Source: Candidatus Latescibacterota bacterium
Lineage (GTDB): Bacteria; Latescibacterota; UBA2968; GCA-2709665
DNA length: 12,985 nucleotides
Reading direction: 5' to 3'
Assembly: GCA_030746455.1 (NCBI GenBank)
Contig: JASLMQ010000572.1
Location: 1-12,985 of the forward strand
The position numbers and the translations under genes are program-made. Shown here piece by piece: positions 7,043-12,985 of this stretch (within the stretch, counting starts at the first letter, position 1; every line of letters begins with the position of its first letter). The notes beneath the pieces are model-generated. The model searched no databases and had not been told where the DNA came from. It saw only the letters and a program-made list of their open reading frames with translations.

Positions 7043-7298
7043 GGATGTGCATCCTCATAGTGGTATCAGACGAAAACAAGACGGAACCACCGATGAATCC
7101 CGGCCCTGGCTTATTACTACTGTGGTGGCGGTCCACATACCGGCCGGGACAGGCGCAGATAGACACTGATATGGGGACACCAGAGCTCAGCTGTTGCGAT
7201 CCAAGCCAGTCACCGTGCTCGTCCAGACGTCGGTCTTCTACCCCACTCCATCGGTGCCCATCTGTGTTCATCGGTGGTGAGGTTCTGTGGTGTTGGGG
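7043..7298. other. intergenic region between the two minus-strand gene blocks
   Basis: These 256 nt separate the GH43-like gene stop from the dehydrogenase start. Most of it is the repeat element described separately. No convincing minus-strand promoter for the dehydrogenase and no T-run terminator for the upstream block was found. The region could still hold either one in a form I cannot recognise. Confidence 0.5.
7086..7278. repeat. degenerate dispersed-repeat element with 12-bp inverted ends
   Basis: ACCACCGATGAA at 7086-7097 is exactly repeated in inverse as TTCATCGGTGGT at 7267-7278, giving a 193-bp unit. Inside, the minus strand reads GAACACAGATGGGCACCGAT near the right end and ATCAGTGTCTATCTGCG near 7150-7172. 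From general knowledge, strings of the form CACCGATGAACACAGATGG and ATCAGTGTCTATCTGCG recur between genes in many environmental bacteria. The unit encodes no transposase, and I see no target-site duplication at its edges. It may be a decayed MITE-like element or a structured intergenic repeat. Confidence 0.5.
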
Positions 7299-8279
7299 TC
7301 AGCCCAGGGCCTGGGCGGCTGGGGCCTTGGTGAGGCCGATCTTCTGGTTCAGACGCGCGCCGACGGAGGAGAACAGGTAGAGCGTATCTCCTTCCACGAA
7401 GGGACACGGATCGCTCGCCCTCAGGTTGTCATCCCCGAACGCCTGTCTCCGGCAGACGAGCTCCTGGGGGCCGATCGGTCTGAGATCGGCATCCACCTCG
7501 ATGCGATAGGTGTCGGTCACCCCCTTGCCCGGGATAACGGTGCCCGAGAAGTCCCGGTGGTAGTAGATGTGGTGCCTTCCGTTCCACGAGAAGAGGTAGG
7601 GGGCGCAGACGTACTCGCTGGGACCCAGGTCCGATTGTCTGAGTATCGGCTGTGGCTCGACCTTCCAGGTCCGGCCGTCGTGAGACCAGGCGGCGTAGAG
7701 CCCGTGCATGTCGGGCTCGTCCTCCGACTTGGGTTCGAAGAAGGAGGCCATGAACGTCATCACATAGGGACCGCGTTCCGAGGGCGATTCGTGACGGGAG
7801 ACCCTGGCGTAGAAGACCCGGGAGGAGATGCCTGTGGCGGCCTGGAAACGGGCCTGGTCGCAGGCGACGCCTTCATACTCGAACGTGACCCCGTCCGTGG
7901 AGGTCGCGAGGTGCGTGGTGTCGTTGTCTCCGTGGTAGTAGAGGAAGAGCTCCGAGGCCTCCGAATTGTGGATGGCGTGGGGGCTTGACACATGTCCCAC
8001 GCGATAGTGGGGTTGCCAGACGTTTTCGACTAGGGGGTTGTGGTCGTACTCTCGCCAGGGACCCTCGAGGGCGTCCGCGATCGCCAGATAGATCCCGCCC
8101 GGGGAGTCGTGCGGCGCGTAGTACATATGGTACTTCGCGAGTGGGCTGGCCATTTGGCCGTCGGCGCGGATGACGCTGGGGAAGATCAGGTCGTCGCAGG
8201 GGTTGTAGCGGAGGCTGGCGTAGTCCAGTACGATGGATCCATCGGAGAGGAGGTCGGGAAGCTGGGATGGGTCGCTCAA
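7299..8279 (-). CDS. GH43/GH130-like five-bladed beta-propeller glycosidase-type protein
   Basis: 326 aa. The start is TTG at 8279, supported by a very strong AGGAGGT seven nt upstream. The sequence shows propeller blade repeats: NPCDDLIFPSVIRADG (26-41), then KYHMYYAPHDSPGGIYLAIAD followed by GPW, a pattern typical of GH43/GH32/GH130 clan proteins; ELFLYYHGDNDTTHLATSTDG; GLYAAWSHDGRTW; and RHHIYYHRDFSG. Each blade ends in the usual Tyr-Tyr strand and a STDG-like turn. Clan members hydrolyse or phosphorolyse arabinosides, xylosides, mannosides or fructosides. The catalytic acid/base pair could not be assigned by eye, so activity is not certain. No signal peptide is present, and the protein is shorter than many two-domain GH43 enzymes. 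It is last in its block, 43 nt after the aminotransferase gene. Confidence 0.78.
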   Translation of the reverse strand: MSDPSQLPDLLSDGSIVLDYASLRYNPCDDLIFPSVIRADGQMASPLAKYHMYYAPHDSPGGIYLAIADALEGPWREYDHNPLVENVWQPHYRVGHVSSPHAIHNSEASELFLYYHGDNDTTHLATSTDGVTFEYEGVACDQARFQAATGISSRVFYARVSRHESPSERGPYVMTFMASFFEPKSEDEPDMHGLYAAWSHDGRTWKVEPQPILRQSDLGPSEYVCAPYLFSWNGRHHIYYHRDFSGTVIPGKGVTDTYRIEVDADLRPIGPQELVCRRQAFGDDNLRASDPCPFVEGDTLYLFSSVGARLNQKIGLTKAPAAQALG

Positions 8280-8322
8280 CGGGTGTACCTCCTGTGGCTT
8301 GAGTGCAGGTGGACCATCTGAG

Positions 8323-9450
8323 TCAGCGCAGGGCGTCGGCCAGGGCCCCCAGGAGGGCGTCGACGTGCTCCATCGTGTTGTAGCCGTGCAGGCTGATCCG
8401 CACCCTGCCGGCCTGATGCATCACGTGGATGCCCCTGTCGTGGAGCAACCGGTGGATGCGCTCGGAATCGGGATGGCAGAAGGCGAGGATGCCCGCGATC
8501 GATGCTGGATCGTCCGGCGTGAGGAGCTCGACGGGGAGCTTCTTGAGGCCCTCGAGCACAGCCATAACGAGCGGCCGGGCGTGGGCGTCTATCGCCTCGA
8601 TTCCGACACCGTGGATGTACTCGAGACCGGCGTTGATGGCGTAGATCGCGGCGTAGTTGGGCATGCCGACCATGTAGCTTTCGGCGCCCGGCTTGCTGTG
8701 GCTCGGCGTGTCGAAGCGGTCGTCGCGGAAGGGGTCCTCCTTGCCGAACCATCCACCGGTGGCGGCGGTGAGGACGTCCGATCTCGACCTGGGGATGCCC
8801 ACGAGCCCGCCCCCATGGCTGGCCAGGATCCATTTGTGCGTGGAACTGACGGCCATGTCCACACCCGTCAGTTCCAGGGGGATTCGTCCAAGGGCCTGGG
8901 TGACATCGAGGGCAAGAAGGGCGGGGGAGTGGCGCCGCACGGCATCGACGACCTCGGCGACGGGGATCATGAAGCCGTTGTAGAAGCTGACCAGGGAGCC
9001 GGTGACGAGGCGAGTCTTCGGGCCAAGCAGGGGTATCAGGTCGTCGACGCGCAACGCGCCGCCCTCGGAGCGCCACACCTTCACGCGCGCCGGGCAGTCG
9101 GGCTGGAGCCAGGCGGTGACGCCTGCCGGGAAGTCCAGGTCGTTGATGATGACCTCGTCCCCCTCCTGGAGACGCACCGCGGTGGCGGCCAGGATGAAGG
9201 CCTCGGAGGTGCAGGAGCAGATCCCGATCTCGTCCGCGGAGAAGCCGTAGGCCGCGGCAACCTGCTCGCGGGCGGACTCCCAGTGGGGACGGTGGCGCTC
9301 CCGGCCGTCCATGCCGAGGGTCTTGTCGTGGCCGTACTGGGTGAGGGCGTCGATGACCTGCCGGGGCGGAACGCCTTCGGCGGCGGTGTTCAGGTAGACG
9401 CGGTCGGTCAGGGAAGGAAAATCGGCGGCACGTGCGGCATCGGTGAGCAA
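8323..9450 (-). CDS. class V PLP-dependent aminotransferase (cysteine desulfurase/isopenicillin-N epimerase-like)
   Basis: 375 aa. The start is TTG at 9450, with AGGAG seven nt upstream; no in-frame ATG fits as well. Fold-type I hallmarks are clear. CTSEAF (80-85) is the phosphate-binding turn, ALDVTQALG (180-188) supplies Asp182 and Gln185 that hold the pyridine ring, and SSTHKW (202-207) carries the Schiff-base Lys206 followed by the Gly-rich ASHGGGL. The N-terminal VYLNTAAEGVPP is the usual substrate loop of class V enzymes. No Cys-containing active loop of the NifS/IscS type was recognised, so a desulfurase role is less likely than an aminotransferase, lyase or epimerase role. The gene lies 28 nt after the deacetylase gene and 43 nt before the GH43-like gene, consistent with processing of an amino sugar or amino acid side group. 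The reaction is not determined. Confidence 0.88.
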   Translation of the reverse strand: MLTDAARAADFPSLTDRVYLNTAAEGVPPRQVIDALTQYGHDKTLGMDGRERHRPHWESAREQVAAAYGFSADEIGICSCTSEAFILAATAVRLQEGDEVIINDLDFPAGVTAWLQPDCPARVKVWRSEGGALRVDDLIPLLGPKTRLVTGSLVSFYNGFMIPVAEVVDAVRRHSPALLALDVTQALGRIPLELTGVDMAVSSTHKWILASHGGGLVGIPRSRSDVLTAATGGWFGKEDPFRDDRFDTPSHSKPGAESYMVGMPNYAAIYAINAGLEYIHGVGIEAIDAHARPLVMAVLEGLKKLPVELLTPDDPASIAGILAFCHPDSERIHRLLHDRGIHVMHQAGRVRISLHGYNTMEHVDALLGALADALR

Positions 9451-9478
9451 GGTGGGGCTCCTGAAGCGGAGTGACGGA

Positions 9479-10237
9479 TCAGGTCTCTGCGAACTCGGCG
9501 CGGCGCTGGATGATATGGTCTGCCACGCCGATCACCGTGTGGGTCCAGATCCTCTCGCGGTTGGCATCGAGGTGCTCGACGAGGCGGCGCAGTGCGTCGG
9601 TCTCGATCGCGATATGGTCTCCGCCGACGCCATGCATACAGATGATGGCCCAGAAGCCCTGTCCCATCGCATCCTCGACGAAGTCGACCATCTCCTCGCC
9701 AGTGTTACCCTGCACGGCCCAGGCCCACACGTAGGCCAGGTCGATCGCGCGCGGGTTGTTCGCCCGCTCGCCCCAGCCCCTGCCGCAACGCAGGCGCCTG
9801 GCGACAAGGGGGATGTAGGACTGACGGTTGATGCCGACGCCGACGTCGCTCTGGTAGCAGGGATAGGCGAAGCTCCGGTTGCCCTTCTGCGCGGGGAAGT
9901 CCCTGTCGAGGGCCTCGGTGGCCTCGTCGATGGTCTGCTCGATGTCGGCCAGCGTCAGGTTCTCCAGACAATAGCCATCGTCGCGGAACCCGAAGTTGCA
10001 CGAGCAGGGGTGCTGTGAGGTGTGGTTCCCCATCTCGTGCCCGTTGCGGCAGGCCTCCTGCCAGCGGGGGAGGAGATCCGGCCACGTGGGACGCCGGTCC
10101 GGGACGACGTAGAATGTACCCTGGAAGCCGTGGTCGTCGAGCAGCGGGATGGCGTTCTCGAGCTGGGTTGGCGCGCCGTCGTCGAACGAGAGCGAGACGG
10201 CACCATCGATGTCTTCCGGCCAGAACGATATGCTCAT
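9479..10237 (-). CDS. polysaccharide deacetylase-like protein (NodB fold)
   Basis: 252 aa from ATG 10237 with GAGGA seven nt upstream. The NodB motifs are visible. Motif 1 is LSFDDG (16-21), with catalytic base Asp19 and metal ligand Asp20. Motif 2 is NHTSQHP (71-77), giving metal ligands His72 and His76. RSFAYPC is the likely motif 3, and CMHGVGGDH near residue 200 is the likely motif 5 with its His. Family members (CE4) remove N- or O-acetyl groups from chitooligosaccharides, peptidoglycan or xylan, and some act on small amides. No signal peptide or membrane anchor is present, unlike envelope deacetylases, so a soluble substrate inside the cell is more likely. The gene starts 15 nt after the epimerase stop. 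With the adjacent aminotransferase it suggests handling of an N-acetylated sugar. Confidence 0.88.
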   Translation of the reverse strand: MSISFWPEDIDGAVSLSFDDGAPTQLENAIPLLDDHGFQGTFYVVPDRRPTWPDLLPRWQEACRNGHEMGNHTSQHPCSCNFGFRDDGYCLENLTLADIEQTIDEATEALDRDFPAQKGNRSFAYPCYQSDVGVGINRQSYIPLVARRLRCGRGWGERANNPRAIDLAYVWAWAVQGNTGEEMVDFVEDAMGQGFWAIICMHGVGGDHIAIETDALRRLVEHLDANRERIWTHTVIGVADHIIQRRAEFAET

Positions 10238-10252
10238 TATCGGGTCCTCGAG

Positions 10253-11230
10253 TCAGTCGGTGGGGAGGACGCCGATGTCTTCCCCGCGCCTGTAGGCGAG
10301 GGCGTCGTCGATCATCCGGATGATGTCGTAGGCGGGCTCGTAGCCGACCAGGCTGCGACATTTCGAGAGGTCGAACTCGTAGTGTGTGGGCACGCCCGCG
10401 ACCTCCGCCTCCACGAAGGGGACGCCGAGCCGGTCCGACAGGTGGGGGACGGCCTCGTCCCACGTGAACGCCCTGGGTGCCGCGAGTTGAATGGCCTCCC
10501 CGGCCACCTCGGATCGGCCCAGCGCCGCGGCGCATCCGCCTACGATGTCACGCACGTCGGCCACGTGCTTCTTGTAGGCCCTGCCGGCCTCGTCTCTGAG
10601 GATGACGAGGCGCTCTTCGCCCTGCCAGAGGGAGCTGAGCTCCGGACGCTTTGCCACCCGGCTGAGATAGAACTGGGGGAAGTCGATCACCTCGCCCGCA
10701 CCCAGAACGTAGCAGAAACGGAAGATCGTGACCGGCAGCCCGTAGGTGCGCCAGTAGCCCGTGCAGAGCTCCTCGCCGGCGGACTTGGAGAGGCTGTACC
10801 ACCCGCGCGGCTGTCTGGGCATCCGGTCCTCGTGGATCGGTGCCTCGAGGCCGCCGGGGACGTACTTCTCGTACACGGCGTCGGAGCTGGCGAAGAACAG
10901 GTGCTGGAGGTCCTTCTGGGCGCGCGCGGCCTCCAGAACATTGAAGGTTCCGCGGATGTTGATCTCGAAATAGTCGGCCTCGGTGAAGGGTCCTCCGCCC
11001 TGGAAGGCGGCGCCGAGGTGGTAGATGGCCTCGGACCCCTCCACGGCCCTTGCGACGTCTTCCGACCGGGTCAGGCTGCCCTCCTGGAGGTCGAGGTCCA
11101 GGCTCCGGAGCTTCTCCACGCGCGGATCCCTGGGCCAGACGAGGCCCCGGACGGTGTGCCCCTTCTGGACCAGGACGGAGGCCAGGTTGGCGCCGATTCT
11201 GCCCGTGATGCCGGTAATGAGTATGTTCAC
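10253..11230 (-). CDS. NAD-dependent epimerase/dehydratase (extended SDR)
   Basis: 325 aa. The start is placed at GTG 11230 because GAGGG lies just upstream and the protein then opens directly with the Rossmann strand VNILITGITGRIG. The longer open frame to 11365 adds a low-complexity Arg/Pro/Ser leader that looks non-coding. The NAD motif GxxGxxG is at 7-13. The catalytic triad of extended SDRs is seen as FASSDAVY (113-120, Ser115/116) and YSLSK (Tyr145 and Lys149). Family members act on nucleotide sugars (UDP-glucose 4-epimerase, dTDP-glucose 4,6-dehydratase) or on free sugars and uronates. It is the first gene of the minus-strand block and faces the D-cysteine desulfhydrase-like gene across a 230-nt divergent region. 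Substrate unknown. Confidence 0.9.
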   Translation of the reverse strand: MNILITGITGRIGANLASVLVQKGHTVRGLVWPRDPRVEKLRSLDLDLQEGSLTRSEDVARAVEGSEAIYHLGAAFQGGGPFTEADYFEINIRGTFNVLEAARAQKDLQHLFFASSDAVYEKYVPGGLEAPIHEDRMPRQPRGWYSLSKSAGEELCTGYWRTYGLPVTIFRFCYVLGAGEVIDFPQFYLSRVAKRPELSSLWQGEERLVILRDEAGRAYKKHVADVRDIVGGCAAALGRSEVAGEAIQLAAPRAFTWDEAVPHLSDRLGVPFVEAEVAGVPTHYEFDLSKCRSLVGYEPAYDIIRMIDDALAYRRGEDIGVLPTD

Positions 11231-11291
11231 TGGGGGCCCTCGCGATGGTTTTCGGGTCTGCTCCGGACGACTTCGGGGGCGTCGAATGGGG

Positions 11292-11336
11292 GCCCCGGAC
11301 GTGCGGGGCGAGCCATAGGTACTGAAAGTCCGGGGC
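11292..11336. promoter_or_regulatory. 9-bp perfect inverted repeat, 27-nt spacer, upstream of the epimerase gene
   Basis: GCCCCGGAC at 11292-11300 is matched in inverse by GTCCGGGGC at 11328-11336. It lies 62 to 106 nt upstream of the epimerase start. It could be a pair of operator half-sites flanking a promoter or a leader hairpin. The arms are GC-rich, so chance cannot be excluded. Confidence 0.35.
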
Positions 11337-11392
11337 GAAATCAAGCCCAAGGTTGAGAGGCCCAAGATCCGGACATCTCGTTGGCCAGATTT

Positions 11393-11420
11393 CTCTTGCG
11401 GTTCAAGAGGTTTTTCGTTT
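11393..11420 (+). terminator. terminator-like hairpin in the leader of the desulfhydrase gene
   Basis: CTCTTG (11393-11398) pairs with CAAGAG (11404-11409) around a 5-nt loop. G, TTTTT, CG, TTT follow to 11420. The stem has only 6 bp, so it is weak. No plus-strand gene ends before it in this window. If transcribed it would sit in the 5' leader of the downstream gene, as an attenuator would. Confidence 0.3.
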
Positions 11421-11424
11421 CAAT
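11396..11424 (+). promoter_or_regulatory. weak sigma-70-like promoter candidate for the desulfhydrase gene
   Basis: TTGCGG (11396-11401) and TTCAAT (11419-11424) are separated by 17 nt, matching 3/6 and 4/6 of the consensus. If real, transcription would start inside the 24-nt dyad. This reading excludes the attenuator reading of the same bases. Confidence 0.25.
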
Positions 11425-11446
11425 TGTCTCGTCCAGTCGGGACAAT
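11423..11446. promoter_or_regulatory. 24-nt dyad (operator or hairpin) upstream of the desulfhydrase gene
   Basis: ATTGTCTCG (11423-11431) and CGGGACAAT (11438-11446) form a 9-bp stem with one T-G wobble and a 6-nt loop. The dyad ends 3 nt before the Shine-Dalgarno AGGAG of the gene at 11461. As DNA it looks like an operator with ATTGTC/GACAAT half-sites; as RNA it is a stable hairpin next to the ribosome binding site. Either would allow control of this gene. No regulator gene is seen nearby. Confidence 0.5.
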
Positions 11447-11460
11447 CACAGGAGCTTTCG

Positions 11461-12483
11461 ATGGCCCAAACCCTTTCGAGTGCGGAGCTTCGGGTCCGGA
11501 TCGCCCGGCTGCCTCGCGTTCCACTCGGCCATTTCCCCACCCCCCTCGAGTTCTGCCCCAGGCTGACCGAGGCGGTGGGTGGGCCGCGGATCTTCATCAA
11601 ACGGGACGACTGCACGGGCCTCGCCTTCGGCGGGAACAAGACGCGACAGCTCGAGTTTACCGTCGCCGCGGGCATCCAGCAGGGGGCCGACGTGCTGGTG
11701 GGTGGCGCGGGGTCCCAATCCAATCATTGCCGCCAGCTGGCGGCGGCGGCGAAGCAGGGGCTGGACTGTGCGCTGGTGGTCGTCAAGGACCACAAGAGCC
11801 ACGTCCTGCAGGGCAACCTGCTGGTGGACGACCTGGTGGGGGCCTCCGTCGAGATGGTGGAGGTGGATTCGCAGGAGCAGCTGGGTGACGCAAAACAAGA
11901 GCTCGTGGACCGGCTGCGCCAAGACGGGCGGAAGCCGTTTGTGGTGATGCAGCGCGAGAACCAGCACCTCGGGGCCATGGCCTACGCCCTGTGCATGGCC
12001 GAGTTGGCCGATCAGCTGGGGCACATGGGTGAGCGGGCGGACACGCTGGTGACGTGCTCGGGGAGCACGACGCAGCCCGGCTTGATCTTCGGCAACAAGG
12101 TCCTGGGCATGGGCGTTCGCATCATCGGGATGGCGCCGATCCGATGGTCCCACGACCTGAAGACGGCCTTTCTGGACATCCTGGCCCGGATGGACGAGGT
12201 GCTGGAGCTGGACATGCCGTTCACCGCGGAAGATATCATCAACCTGGACAGCTATATCGGGCCCCGGGGGTACGGGTACCCCTCGGCCGAGGGGAACGCG
12301 GCCCTGCGATTGATGGCCCGGTCCGAGGGGATCCTCCTGGATCCCATCTATTCCGCCAAGGCCGTGGCGGGGCTCATCGAGCTGGTCCACAAGGGAGAGA
12401 TCGGGGCGTATGAGACGGTCGTTTTCCTCCACACGGGGGGAACGCCCGCGCTGTTCTCGTACGCCGAGGAGCTGGCCGGCTGA
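11461..12483 (+). CDS. D-cysteine desulfhydrase-like PLP enzyme (ACC deaminase family)
   Basis: 340 aa. ATG at 11461 is chosen over an upstream start at 11353 because AGGAG sits six nt before it, the leader contains a hairpin, and the family normally begins with the segment seen here (RIARLPRVPLGHFPTPLE). The PLP lysine is Lys60 in FGGNKTRQLEF. The substrate loop is GSQSNHCRQ (84-92), and the phosphate loop is CSGSTTQPGL (199-208). Two positions that separate ACC deaminase from D-cysteine desulfhydrase read Ser298 in DPIYSAK (Glu in ACC deaminase) and Thr325 in FLHTGG (Leu in ACC deaminase). Both favour the desulfhydrase, which would turn D-cysteine into pyruvate, ammonia and sulfide. The related cysteate sulfo-lyase (CuyA) is an alternative I cannot exclude. 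The protein is cytosolic, with no signal peptide. It diverges from the epimerase gene and has a dyad before its ribosome binding site. Confidence 0.88.
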   Translation: MAQTLSSAELRVRIARLPRVPLGHFPTPLEFCPRLTEAVGGPRIFIKRDDCTGLAFGGNKTRQLEFTVAAGIQQGADVLVGGAGSQSNHCRQLAAAAKQGLDCALVVVKDHKSHVLQGNLLVDDLVGASVEMVEVDSQEQLGDAKQELVDRLRQDGRKPFVVMQRENQHLGAMAYALCMAELADQLGHMGERADTLVTCSGSTTQPGLIFGNKVLGMGVRIIGMAPIRWSHDLKTAFLDILARMDEVLELDMPFTAEDIINLDSYIGPRGYGYPSAEGNAALRLMARSEGILLDPIYSAKAVAGLIELVHKGEIGAYETVVFLHTGGTPALFSYAEELAG

Positions 12484-12596
12484 CGATGGCCGTACGCAAT
12501 ACCGTGCGAAGAAATCGCCTGTCCGAGCTAGGAGCAACCAGGCGCAGAAGAACCTGTCGCGCCGCAATCTGCTGATACCTCAGGAGGATTCGATCG
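12484..12596. other. short gap between the two plus-strand genes
   Basis: 113 nt with no recognisable promoter or terminator. A GGCGC/GCGCC pair 13 nt apart near 12541-12563 is the only symmetry noted and has no T-run. Co-transcription of the two flanking genes is therefore possible. Confidence 0.4.
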
Positions 12597-12985
12597 ATGG
12601 AAAAGCTGGCGATTCTGGGTGGTCCCAAGGCGGTGAAGAGTGATCCGGGTGACATCTTCTCCTGGCCGATCATCACCGAGGAGGATGAGGAGGCGGCGCT
12701 GGAGGTGCTTCGCGCCGGCAAGATGTCCGGCACGGACGTGACGATGGAGTTCGAGAAGGAGTTCGCCGAATGGCACGGGATGAAATACGCTCTGGCTCAC
12801 AACACCGGTACGGCGTCGCTCCACGGAGCGATGTTCGGGATCGGCCTGGGGGTGGGCGACGAGATCATCTGCCAGAGCATGACCTATTGGGCGTCCGTGC
12901 TGCCCGCGATGAACCTGGGCGCCACCATCGTGTACGCCGAGATCGATCCTGAAAGCCTCTGCGTTGACCCGAAAGACGTCGAGAA
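12597..12985 (+). CDS. DegT/DnrJ/EryC1/StrS-family PLP aminotransferase, 3' end outside window
   Basis: The open frame starts at ATG 12597, with AGGAGG nine nt upstream, and runs off the right edge: 129 codons of an expected 370-430. The N-terminus LAILGGPKAVKS and the following TEEDEEAALEVLRAGKMSG are typical of the family's first helix and active-site edge. EFAEWHGMKYALAHNTGTASLHGAMFGIGLGVGDEII is the conserved cofactor-domain start, with NTGTASLH binding the PLP phosphate. TYWASVLPAMNLGATIVYAEIDPESLCVDP is the next conserved block. The Schiff-base lysine lies beyond the window. Members transaminate keto-sugars (often nucleotide-linked) or other cyclic ketones. It follows the desulfhydrase-like gene by 113 nt on the same strand. 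Family is firm; substrate is unknown. Confidence 0.88.
   Translation, partial: MEKLAILGGPKAVKSDPGDIFSWPIITEEDEEAALEVLRAGKMSGTDVTMEFEKEFAEWHGMKYALAHNTGTASLHGAMFGIGLGVGDEIICQSMTYWASVLPAMNLGATIVYAEIDPESLCVDPKDVE

Larger units (their letters stand above)
11231..11460. other. divergent intergenic region
   Basis: These 230 nt separate two genes that start in opposite directions, so promoters for both should lie here. The left part is very GC-rich; the part from 11390 to 11450 is AT-richer. It holds a 9-bp inverted repeat (11292-11336), a small hairpin followed by a T-rich stretch (11393-11420) and a 24-nt dyad (11423-11446), each listed separately. For the epimerase I see only a weak -35 candidate (TTGATT on the minus strand, 11344-11339) without a good -10. 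Confidence 0.6.

Noticed and set aside
8233..9474. Plus-strand open frame (413 codons) opposite the class V PLP gene
   Set aside because: Shadow of a convincing minus-strand gene; Gly/Asp/Val-rich translation with no domain.
11316..11344. Minus-strand promoter for the epimerase (TTGATT, 17 nt, TACCTA)
   Set aside because: The -10 element matches only two of six consensus positions.
11231..11365. N-terminal extension of the epimerase to 11365
   Set aside because: The extra 45 residues are Arg/Pro/Ser-rich and precede the Rossmann strand that normally begins the protein; GTG 11230 has its own Shine-Dalgarno sequence.
11353..11460. N-terminal extension of the desulfhydrase-like protein to 11353
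   Set aside because: It would run through the hairpin and dyad, has no family similarity, and ATG 11461 has a well-placed AGGAG.
11446..12567. Minus-strand open frame (373 codons) opposite the desulfhydrase-like gene
   Set aside because: Low-complexity His/Gln/Arg-rich translation without family features; the plus strand has clear PLP-enzyme motifs.
12486..12575. 29-codon plus-strand frame between the desulfhydrase and DegT genes
   Set aside because: Arg-rich, no ribosome binding site, and likely chance.

Overview
The window is a GC-rich stretch of bacterial DNA (low 60s % GC by eye) with tightly packed genes. Ten of the twelve genes lie on the minus strand. At the right end two genes on the plus strand diverge from them. 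The mixture of non-secreted glycosidase-like proteins, a LamG-fold protein, an FAD_oxidored-type flavoprotein, a NodB-type deacetylase, DegT- and class-V PLP enzymes and degenerate intergenic repeats is what I would expect from the chromosome of an uncultivated environmental heterotroph (Poribacteria/Latescibacterota/Planctomycetes-like). That placement is inference from gene content only, with low confidence. No integrase, transposase, phage gene, CRISPR array, rRNA or tRNA was seen.

Layout, following minus-strand transcription from right to left. Block 1 (11230 to 7299) has an NAD-dependent epimerase/dehydratase, a polysaccharide-deacetylase-like protein, a class V PLP aminotransferase and a GH43-like beta-propeller glycosidase, spaced 15, 28 and 43 nt apart. 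A 256-nt gap follows, holding a degenerate repeat element with 12-bp inverted ends. Block 2 (7042 to 1753) has a medium-chain dehydrogenase, an FAD-dependent oxidoreductase, a large TIM-barrel glycosidase-like protein and a LamG/concanavalin-A-fold protein, spaced 13, 66 and 27 nt apart. After a 214-nt gap with GCGAAA-type repeats comes Block 3 (1538 to 1): a 54-codon gene of unknown function followed by a translational GTPase of the Tet(M)/Tet(O) ribosomal-protection type, cut off by the left edge of the window.

On the plus strand a D-cysteine desulfhydrase-like PLP enzyme (11461-12483) and the first 129 codons of a DegT/DnrJ/EryC1/StrS aminotransferase (12597 to edge) run rightward from a 230-nt divergent region. 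That region carries two clear dyads: a 9-bp inverted repeat nearer the epimerase and a 24-nt near-perfect dyad just upstream of the desulfhydrase ribosome binding site.

Blocks 1 and 2 together look like an intracellular carbohydrate/amino-sugar processing locus: two glycosidase-like proteins, a deacetylase, an aminotransferase, a sugar-nucleotide-type epimerase and two oxidoreductases. No transporter or regulator is visible and no protein has an obvious signal peptide. The substrate cannot be read from the sequence.
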